Positions 7,245 to 12,326 of a stretch of DNA of 14,896 nucleotides are shown here, piece after piece (position 1 is the stretch's first letter; each line of letters begins with the position of its first letter). Position numbers and translations under genes: made by a program. Source of the stretch: DATAFF01 sp036257595. GTDB lineage: Bacteria; Pseudomonadota; Alphaproteobacteria; Rhizobiales; Aestuariivirgaceae. The notes under the pieces were generated by a model. The model had not been told where the DNA came from, did no database searches, and worked only from the letters and a program-made list of their open reading frames with translations. The DNA is taken from assembly GCA_036257595.1 (NCBI GenBank), contig DATAFF010000137.1, positions 1 to 14,896 on the forward strand. Direction: 5' to 3'.

Positions 7245-8840
7245 TTAAGCAAACCACCAGCGCTTGGTGACCTTGAGCCCGTCGACGTCCCAATTGGCCG
7301 CCACGTCCCCATGCGCCACCTTGCCGTCATGGGCGTTGACGTAATTGTAGAACATCAGCACCGCGACGCCGCCGTCATCGGCCACCATGTTCTGCATCTC
7401 CTCATACATCGGCCCCCGCTTGACGGGATCGAGCTCGGAGCGTGCCGCGACCAGCAGCTTGTCGAACTCGGCATTCGACCAGAAGGAATCGTTCCACGCC
7501 GCACCCGTCTGATAGGCGGTGGTGAACATGAGGTCCGCCGTCGGCCGTCCGCTCCAATAGGACAGGCACCACGGCTTCTTCATCCACACATTGTCCCAAT
7601 AGGCATCGCCCGCCTCGCGGATCACATTGATCGAGATGCCGGCCGCCCTTGCCGAATCGGCCATCAACTGCGCCGCATCGACCGCGCCGGCAAAGGCCGC
7701 ATCGGAGGTCGACAGGTCGATCTTGAGATCGCTCATCCCCGCCTTCTTGAGGTGGAACTTCGCCTTCTCCGGATCATAAGCGTGCTTGCTCTTGGGCACG
7801 ATCGCATAAGGAACCCCTTGCGCAATCGGATTGTCGTGGCCCGGCGAGCCATGCCCGAGCAGCACCTTGTCGACGATCTGCTGCCGGTCGAGCGCATATT
7901 TGATGGCGAGCCGCACATCATTGTTGTCGAACGGCTTCACCCGGCAGTCCATCGGCGCGACATAATGGGCAAAGCCCGCCGTCTCGGAAATCTTGATCCG
8001 CGGATTGCGCTTGAGCTGCGCCACCGTCTTGAGATCGACCCGGTCGATGTAATTGACATCGCCGCTGGTCAGCGCATTGGTGCGCGCCGCCACATCGATG
8101 ATGGTCAGGATCTCGACCTCGTCGAAATTGGCCTGGCCGTAGAAATTATCGAACCGCTTGGCGGCGCCGCGCACGCCCGGGTCAAAGGCCGTCTTCTTGT
8201 ACGGCCCGAGACCAATGCCCTCCTGCCAGTTCGCCTTGCCGTCCTTGGCGGGCAGGATCGGCAGATGATAGTCGGAGGCGATGTAGGGGAAGTCGGCATT
8301 GCCGCTGTCGAGCGTGACCACCACCACATCCTTGCCGTCGGCCTTGACGTCGACCACCGGCGTGAGCAGTGACTTTGCCGCCGACTTCGAGTCTTTACCG
8401 CGATGATGGTTGATCGAGGCGACGACGTCCTCCGCGGTGAGCGACTTGCCGTCATGGAACTCCGCTCCCTTGCGCAGCCGGAACACCCAGGCCTTGGCAT
8501 CCTCCGACGCCTCGAAGCTCTCGGCGGCATCGCCGACGATCTTGCCGTCGGGCTGCACCTCGGTGAGGCTGGCGCCGATCGTCCCCCAGCCGAACGCCCC
8601 GTTGAACGTATCGGGCCAGGTGGCCGGGTCGAGCGTGTCGGTGGTGGCGCCGCTGCCCACGCCCATCTTGAACGAGCCGCCCTTCTTGGGCTCGGCCCTG
8701 GCTTCGGCAAGGAAGAGCGTTTCGGCGGCAGCAAGGGACAGGCCGGCGGCAATCGCCAGCTGATGGAAATCGCGGCGCGAGATCTTTCCCTTGCGCGCCA
8801 GCGCGCGCCCCATTTTCAGCTTGCTCTCCTGTTCGGACAT
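7245..8840 (-). CDS. ABC transporter solute-binding protein, family 5 (peptide/nickel type), Tat-exported
   Basis: A 531-residue periplasmic binding protein of the SBP family 5 type, whose members deliver peptides, nickel chelates or other solutes to Dpp/Opp-like permeases. The twin-arginine signal SRRDFHQLAIAAG (Arg22/Arg23) is followed by an Ala-rich hydrophobic core and a likely cleavage site after ARA (residue 49). Family features include the block SFKMGVGSG, WVFRLRKGAEFHDGKSLTAEDVV typical of the DppA/OppA N-lobe, and DVRLAIKYALDRQQIVDKVLLGHGSPG. The start at 8840 is chosen because AGGGAGA lies just upstream; the frame extends to 8876 without support. No permease or ATPase gene is within the window on either side, so its transporter is encoded elsewhere. 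The substrate cannot be told from sequence. Confidence 0.93.
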   Translation of the reverse strand: MSEQESKLKMGRALARKGKISRRDFHQLAIAAGLSLAAAETLFLAEARAEPKKGGSFKMGVGSGATTDTLDPATWPDTFNGAFGWGTIGASLTEVQPDGKIVGDAAESFEASEDAKAWVFRLRKGAEFHDGKSLTAEDVVASINHHRGKDSKSAAKSLLTPVVDVKADGKDVVVVTLDSGNADFPYIASDYHLPILPAKDGKANWQEGIGLGPYKKTAFDPGVRGAAKRFDNFYGQANFDEVEILTIIDVAARTNALTSGDVNYIDRVDLKTVAQLKRNPRIKISETAGFAHYVAPMDCRVKPFDNNDVRLAIKYALDRQQIVDKVLLGHGSPGHDNPIAQGVPYAIVPKSKHAYDPEKAKFHLKKAGMSDLKIDLSTSDAAFAGAVDAAQLMADSARAAGISINVIREAGDAYWDNVWMKKPWCLSYWSGRPTADLMFTTAYQTGAAWNDSFWSNAEFDKLLVAARSELDPVKRGPMYEEMQNMVADDGGVAVLMFYNYVNAHDGKVAHGDVAANWDVDGLKVTKRWWFA

Positions 8841-8934
8841 CGGTTTCTCCCTGAAGTTGTATTGCCGTGATTCCACGATATCTTAATGCTACCCGCCTAT
8901 CATGCACCGTTTTTGACAGGCCGAGACCTCCGCC

Positions 8935-9243
8935 ATGAGACCATTGATCGATGAAGCGCGGCATCTCGAAATCATGAAGCTGGTCGGGGAGGAAGCCTGG
9001 CGCGAGCTTTTGGACCAGTTTTGCCTGGACGCTGCCTGGATTCTCGAGGGGCTGGCCGCGGATGCCAGCGAGGAGAGCCTAAGGCGTTACCGCCATGCGC
9101 TGACCGGGCTCGCCGCCAATTTCGGCTTTCCCCGCTTCGCCGAGCTGTCGCGCACGGCAGTCCCGGCGGAATCAGGCCGGCTCAGCACCGAGCTCGCGCT
9201 GATCCGCGACCTGATCTTCCGCTCGACCGCCTCCTTCGGCTGA
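8935..9243 (+). CDS. Single-domain Hpt-like histidine phosphotransfer protein
   Basis: A 102-residue helical protein. RHALTGLAANFGF (53-65) matches the histidine phosphotransfer signature H-x-L-K-G-x-A-x-x-x-G, with His54 as candidate phosphorylation site and Gly64 kept. The family's usual Lys is Thr57 here, a substitution that some Hpt domains tolerate. The rest fits a four-helix bundle: two helices before the motif (residues 6-42), the His helix, then a final helix (about 84-97). Such proteins shuttle phosphate between hybrid kinases and response regulators, but no kinase or regulator gene is in the window. It is divergent from the solute-binding gene (94 bp between starts). The ribosome site is poor. 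The family call is from motif reading only. Confidence 0.68.
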   Translation: MRPLIDEARHLEIMKLVGEEAWRELLDQFCLDAAWILEGLAADASEESLRRYRHALTGLAANFGFPRFAELSRTAVPAESGRLSTELALIRDLIFRSTASFG

Positions 9244-9256
9244 CCGGTAATAAGAG

Positions 9257-9285
9257 GAGCCCCGGCACGTCAGGCGCCGAGGCTC
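9257..9285. terminator. Possible bidirectional terminator hairpin between convergent genes
   Basis: GAGCC (9257-9261) and CGGC (9263-9266) pair with GCCG (9276-9279) and GGCTC (9281-9285), with one symmetric mismatch. It lies between the stop codons of the Hpt-like gene (plus) and the DUF1236 gene (minus). Neither side has a strong T-run, so a Rho-independent role is uncertain. Confidence 0.4.
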
Positions 9286-9311
9286 GCAATGATTCGATTT
9301 GTCGGCAGCGG

Positions 9312-9983
9312 TTATGCCGCGAGAACGTAGACCACCACGAAAGTGTCCGGATCGACGATCACGATCTGGCCGTTTGCCAGCACGAAATAGCGATAACGCC
9401 GAAATTCCGGAACGATCTCGATGATATCGACCGGCACCGGATGGAGCACCACTGTCCTCGGGACCGCCACGCCGATCGACACATCGACATCGATGTCGAT
9501 GGCCTTGGCCTTGTGCGACGAGAAGGACTTCGCGACCTGCGACCGCTTGCCCTCCGGAATGTCGATCTTGCCGGCCTTCCCGGTCGCCCCGGTGGCGCCG
9601 CTCGACTCCTGCTCGCTCTGGCTCTGCTTCTTGGTCTTGTCGGCGCCCTGTGTTTCCTCGGTCTGCTTCTGCATGTCGTCGGAGGTCTTCTTTTTCTCCG
9701 AGCTCTTCTTCTTGGTGTCTGTCCCCATGCTGTCCGAGCTCTTCTGCTGAGCCTGTCCCGGCTGCGTTTCCTCGGGCTTCTGGGTCTGTGCGCCGGCCCC
9801 GGCAGCGCCGCCGCCCTGTGTCTGCACATCGGCCCCGGCCGAGCCGCTGGCCCCGGTATCTGGACCGGATCCGCCGCCCTGGTTGGGCATGGTCTGGACG
9901 GGCTGCTGTGTCTGGGCATCCGCCATCGTACCGAAAGCAACCAACGCCGCGACAGCGACACCGCTCAAAAGCAATCGAGTCAT
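9312..9983 (-). CDS. Exported DUF1236 domain protein with low-complexity linker
   Basis: A 223-residue secreted or periplasmic protein. A Sec-type signal peptide (MTRLLLSGVAVAALVAFG, cleavage likely after ADA near residue 22) is followed by a long low-complexity region rich in Gln, Gly, Ser, Thr, Ala and Lys (about 23-140). The C-terminus has the DUF1236 pattern: a Val/Pro-rich strand segment (VVLHPVPVDIIEIVPEF) and the ending RYRYFVLANGQIVIVDPDT. This domain is common in Hyphomicrobiales and has no firm function. The ATG at 9983 is supported by AAGGAG eight bases upstream; the longer frame to 10070 has no signal peptide at its start. A possible EcfG-type promoter lies just upstream (10017-10041), which would suit a stress-induced envelope protein. 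Confidence 0.85.
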   Translation of the reverse strand: MTRLLLSGVAVAALVAFGTMADAQTQQPVQTMPNQGGGSGPDTGASGSAGADVQTQGGGAAGAGAQTQKPEETQPGQAQQKSSDSMGTDTKKKSSEKKKTSDDMQKQTEETQGADKTKKQSQSEQESSGATGATGKAGKIDIPEGKRSQVAKSFSSHKAKAIDIDVDVSIGVAVPRTVVLHPVPVDIIEIVPEFRRYRYFVLANGQIVIVDPDTFVVVYVLAA

Positions 9984-10016
9984 GATTGAAGCTCCTTGTG
10001 AACCATATGGTGGGGT

Positions 10017-10041
10017 AACAACTCGCACCCCGTGAAGTTCC
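10017..10041 (-). promoter_or_regulatory. Possible EcfG-type (general stress) promoter of the DUF1236 gene
   Basis: Read on the minus strand there is GGAAC (complement of 10037-10041), 16 bases, then TGTT (complement of 10017-10020). The alphaproteobacterial EcfG consensus is GGAAC-N16/17-CGTT, so only one base differs. It ends 33 bp before the start codon at 9983, leaving room for a short leader with its AAGGAG site. A hairpin CCCCG/CGGGG (10028-10045) overlaps it. Confidence 0.35.
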
Positions 10042-10082
10042 GGGGCGATCCCCTGTTGCGGCCGGAGCACAGCCGATCGCTA

Positions 10083-10094
10083 ATTGTCGACAAT
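10083..10094. promoter_or_regulatory. 12-bp perfect palindrome between divergent genes
   Basis: ATTGTCGACAAT is a perfect palindrome. It lies about 80 bp upstream of the next plus-strand gene and 100 bp upstream of the DUF1236 gene. A related half site, AATTGTC, recurs about 40 bp to the right. It could be an operator; I do not recognise the regulator. Confidence 0.35.
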
Positions 10095-10174
10095 GCGGCA
10101 AACCGGTGCAGCTTGTCGTGGAATTGTCCGAAAATAAGCGCGAATAATCACAGCCAAATCACGGGGTGGCCATC

Positions 10175-10471
10175 ATGGACGGGCAGGGGCTCAACATTGA
10201 CGTTTTGAACTTCAACGACTGGCGCGGTGAGGACTACGACTTCTCGGCTCCCGCCACGACGCGTGAGGAAATGCTTGCCTCCTTCGCAGATGCGGTCGCC
10301 CATTTGACCCGTGCCGTGCGCCTGATCGAGACGAAGAACGCCGTCATTCTCGAGCTCGAGGCCGAGATCGCCGACCTGCGTCACAAGCTGCGCCAGGCGA
10401 CGTCGCGTCAGAACGATCTGCGACGCATCCTGGGCAACAGCAGGCAATGGGCCGCGGTGGGCGGTCAGTAG
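10175..10471 (+). CDS. Small coiled-coil protein of unknown function
   Basis: A 98-residue soluble, charged protein that I do not recognise. The N-terminal 30 residues are acidic and aromatic (NFNDWRGEDYDF). From about residue 32 to 88 it is predicted helical with coiled-coil spacing (VRLIETKNAVILELEAEIAD, then DLRHKLRQ). The ATG at 10175 is preferred, with GGGGTGG just upstream; a GTG at 10166 would add three residues. The last codons and the TAG stop (10469-10471) fall inside repeat copy C, which suggests the element inserted at, or reshaped, the 3' end. No partner gene is evident. Confidence 0.7.
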   Translation: MDGQGLNIDVLNFNDWRGEDYDFSAPATTREEMLASFADAVAHLTRAVRLIETKNAVILELEAEIADLRHKLRQATSRQNDLRRILGNSRQWAAVGGQ

Positions 10472-10535
10472 GCAGTAGGCAGTCGGCAGTAGGGGAGAGC
10501 ACCACTCACTGCCTAATGCCTAATGCCGACTGCCC
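10463..10535. repeat. Heptamer repeat element, copy C, with long hairpin
   Basis: The fullest copy of the family. Inverted heptamers AGGCAGT, AGGCAGT and CGGCAGT (10470-10490) come first, then the linker AGGGGAGAGCACCACTC, then direct heptamers ACTGCCT, AATGCCT, AATGCCG and ACTGCCC (10508-10535). GGCAGTCGGCA (10478-10488) pairs perfectly over 11 bp with TGCCGACTGCC (10524-10534). The linker matches copy A at 6631-6647 with two differences. The left arm overlaps the 3' end of the coiled-coil gene. Confidence 0.78.
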
Positions 10536-10605
10536 TTTCCCTGTTAATAACTGACCCGTAGCTCGCCATCTCAACCATTTATTGCTGGGTTGTTTGCAGC
10601 AAACC

Positions 10606-10614
10606 TGCTACAAT
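10606..10614 (+). promoter_or_regulatory. Extended -10 promoter element ahead of the candidate small RNA
   Basis: TGCTACAAT matches the extended -10 pattern TGN-TAnAAT. No good -35 lies at the right distance, but a hairpin-forming GTTTG-CAG-CAAAC (10592-10604) directly upstream could bind a regulator. Transcription would begin at about 10621. Confidence 0.45.
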
Positions 10615-10620
10615 CGTAAA

Positions 10621-10743
10621 TCGCTTAAGAAATGCGCCCGGTTCCTCGGGCAATGATCTTTCAGACGGGTGAGGTCTACTTCCCCCGGCGGACCAATCCC
10701 ACCTGGAAGGGCCCCGCAGCAGGCTGCGGGGCCTCTTCATTTT
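10621..10743 (+). ncRNA. Candidate small RNA with three stem-loops
   Basis: An unnamed structured transcript of about 123 nt, bounded by the extended -10 element and a strong terminator. Stem 1 is GCCCG/CGGGC (10636-10651). Stem 2 is long and symmetric: CTTTCAG pairs with CTGGAAG, then a 2x2 internal loop, GGG/CCC, a 3x3 loop, and GGTC/GACC, closing a C-rich loop (CTTCCCCCGG, 10678-10687). Stem 3 is the terminator at 10710-10733. The unpaired C-rich loop could pair with Shine-Dalgarno sequences, as in trans-acting rhizobial small RNAs. A frame from 10669 crosses the stems and is not credible as protein. I could not assign it to a named RNA family. The 5' end is estimated. Confidence 0.6.
10710..10743 (+). 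terminator. Rho-independent terminator of the candidate small RNA
   Basis: GGCCCCGCAG (10710-10719) and CTGCGGGGCC (10724-10733) form a perfect 10-bp GC-rich stem with a CAGG tetraloop, followed by TCTTCATTTT. It is the clearest intrinsic terminator in the window. Confidence 0.85.
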
Positions 10744-10986
10744 GGCCCTGTTGATCTGGACGATTTCAATCCTGTAGAAGAAAGGGGCGGCGTCTTGCGA
10801 GCCGCCCCAAGTCTGGAAGCCTCACAGTCGCGAGGGAGGACGCGACCGCATATTGACCATGCGGGAAACCCTATGATTCGACCAGAGCAACAAGGATACA
10901 CTGCGACAAAATCGCTAGGGTTTATGTGGTTATCCAGAGAAACTTGAAGACTTTGATCCAACCAGGCAAGAAAGCGGTCAGTATCC
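10744..10986. other. Leader region of the Mo hydroxylase operon: hairpin and inverted repeat, no gene seen
   Basis: No convincing gene here. GGGGCGGC (10784-10791) and GCCGCCCC (10801-10808) form a perfect 8-bp stem. On the minus strand it is followed by TTTCTTCT, so it could stop antisense transcription. AAACCCTA (10866-10873) and TAGGGTTT (10916-10923) are an 8-bp inverted repeat 42 bp apart that could be a looped operator for the downstream operon. I could not place a confident promoter. Confidence 0.45.
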
Positions 10987-11847
10987 ATGCGCTATGAAGC
11001 TCCGGTGTCTCTCGAGGCGGCCAGTGCGCTCCTGGCCGAAGCCCCCGCGCAGTCCTTTGTACTAGCCGGCGGCACCGATCTTTTGGTGCGCATGAAGGGC
11101 GGCTTCGTCGAGCCCGAGCTGATCGTCGACATCAAGCATATCCCCGACCTGCAGGAGCTTCGCCTGGACAAGGACGGCTTCGTGATCGGCGCCGCGGTGC
11201 CCTGCGCGGCGCTCGGCGAGAATGTCGAGCTGAGCGCGCAATGGCCGGGCGTGGTCGAGGCGGCCAACCTCATCGGCTCGAAGCAGATCCAGGGCCGCTG
11301 CACCATTGTCGGCAATCTGTGCAACGCATCGCCGGCGGCCGATAGCGTTCCCGCTCTGGTGACGGCCGCCGCTAAGGTGAGGATCCGCGGCAGGAAAGGC
11401 ACCCGCACCGTTGCCATCGAGACCATCCCGGTCGGACCCGGCAAGACCTCCCTCGCCAAGGGCGAGTTCATCGAAGCCGTCCTCCTCGAGAAGCGCCGGC
11501 CGCGTTCCGCCGATGCCTATCTGCGCTTCATTCCGCGCAGCGAAATGGACATTGCCGTGGTGAGCGCCGGCGTCGATCTGGAGCGCGACAAGGCGGGCGT
11601 GATCACCAAGGCGCGGGTTGCGCTCGGTGCCGTCGCCCCCACCGTCATGCTCGTCGAGGCGGCCGCTGCCGCCATCATCGGATCGAAGCTCGAGGACAAG
11701 GCGTTGACTGCTTTGGCCGAAGCCTGCTCCGCCGCCTGCCAGCCGATCAACGACAAGCGCGGAACCGTCGAATTTCGTACCAAGGTCGCAGGCGTGCTGG
11801 CGAGGCGTGCTGCGCAGATCGCCTATCAGCGCGCAGGAGAGCGATGA
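10987..11847 (+). CDS. Molybdenum hydroxylase FAD-binding (medium) subunit, CoxM-like
   Basis: A 286-residue FAD subunit of a xanthine dehydrogenase/CO dehydrogenase-type enzyme. It passes electrons from the Fe-S subunit to the acceptor. The two FAD signatures are AGGTD (27-31) and TIVGNLCNASPAADS (106-120), and the C-terminal CO-dehydrogenase flavoprotein domain covers about 175-282. The length is normal for a stand-alone medium subunit. The ATG at 10987 gives the standard N-terminus (RYEAPVSLEAA); the ribosome site is weak. The stop overlaps the next gene's start as ATGA, so the subunits are translationally coupled. The order medium-small-large matches cox operons, but the substrate is not CO on the evidence of the large subunit. 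Confidence 0.92.
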   Translation: MRYEAPVSLEAASALLAEAPAQSFVLAGGTDLLVRMKGGFVEPELIVDIKHIPDLQELRLDKDGFVIGAAVPCAALGENVELSAQWPGVVEAANLIGSKQIQGRCTIVGNLCNASPAADSVPALVTAAAKVRIRGRKGTRTVAIETIPVGPGKTSLAKGEFIEAVLLEKRRPRSADAYLRFIPRSEMDIAVVSAGVDLERDKAGVITKARVALGAVAPTVMLVEAAAAAIIGSKLEDKALTALAEACSAACQPINDKRGTVEFRTKVAGVLARRAAQIAYQRAGER

Positions 11848-12323
11848 TGCCCGCAGTTCATGTCACGACCACCGTCAATGGCGACCGCCTCGACTATGTC
11901 TGCGAGTCGGACGAGACGCTGCTCGACTGTCTGCGTGACCGTCTCGGCCTGACCGGCGCCAAGGAGGGCTGCGGCACCGGCGATTGCGGCGCCTGCAGCA
12001 TCATTCTCGACGGCCGGTTGGTTTGTTCCTGCCTGGTGCTTGGGGTCGAGGCCGAGAATCGCGAGATCGAGACCGTCGAGGGCCTCGCCGAAGGCGACAA
12101 CCTCCATCCGCTGCAGCGCAAGTTCCTCGAGCATGCTGCATTGCAATGCGGCATCTGCACGCCGGGTATCCTGATGGCTGCCAAGGCGCTGCTCGACCGC
12201 AACCCGTCACCGACCGAAGAGGAAATCCGCTTTGGCCTTGCCGGCAATCTCTGTCGCTGCACCGGTTACGACAAGATCGTCCGGGCCGTCCAGGACGCCG
12301 CTAAGGAACTCCAGGGAGCCTGA
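11844..12323 (+). CDS. Molybdenum hydroxylase [2Fe-2S] (small) subunit, CoxS-like
   Basis: A 159-residue iron-sulfur subunit with two [2Fe-2S] clusters linking the Mo site and FAD. The plant-ferredoxin-like cluster is held by Cys43, Cys48, Cys51 and Cys63 (EGCGTGDCGAC and SCL). The second, in the helical domain, is held by Cys102, Cys105, Cys137 and Cys139 (QCGICTPG and NLCRCTGY). All eight ligands are present. Two adjacent ATGs (11844 and 11847) are possible; AGGAGA at 11835-11840 is better spaced for the second, while the first gives the ATGA overlap with the FAD subunit. It is followed after 3 bp by the large subunit. Confidence 0.95.
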   Translation: MMPAVHVTTTVNGDRLDYVCESDETLLDCLRDRLGLTGAKEGCGTGDCGACSIILDGRLVCSCLVLGVEAENREIETVEGLAEGDNLHPLQRKFLEHAALQCGICTPGILMAAKALLDRNPSPTEEEIRFGLAGNLCRCTGYDKIVRAVQDAAKELQGA

Positions 12324-12326
12324 GCC

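Noticed and set aside
8913..8918. TTGACA considered as a -35 box for the Hpt-like gene
   Set aside because: The matching -10 would fall inside the coding region, with no leader possible.
9021..9989. 322-codon plus-strand frame opposite the DUF1236 gene
   Set aside because: The opposite strand has a signal peptide, a good ribosome site and the DUF1236 ending; this frame is low-complexity Leu/Arg/Gly sequence.
10669..10947. 92-codon frame running through the small RNA and its terminator
   Set aside because: It crosses a perfect intrinsic terminator and paired stems, has a GTG start with no good ribosome site and no conserved feature.
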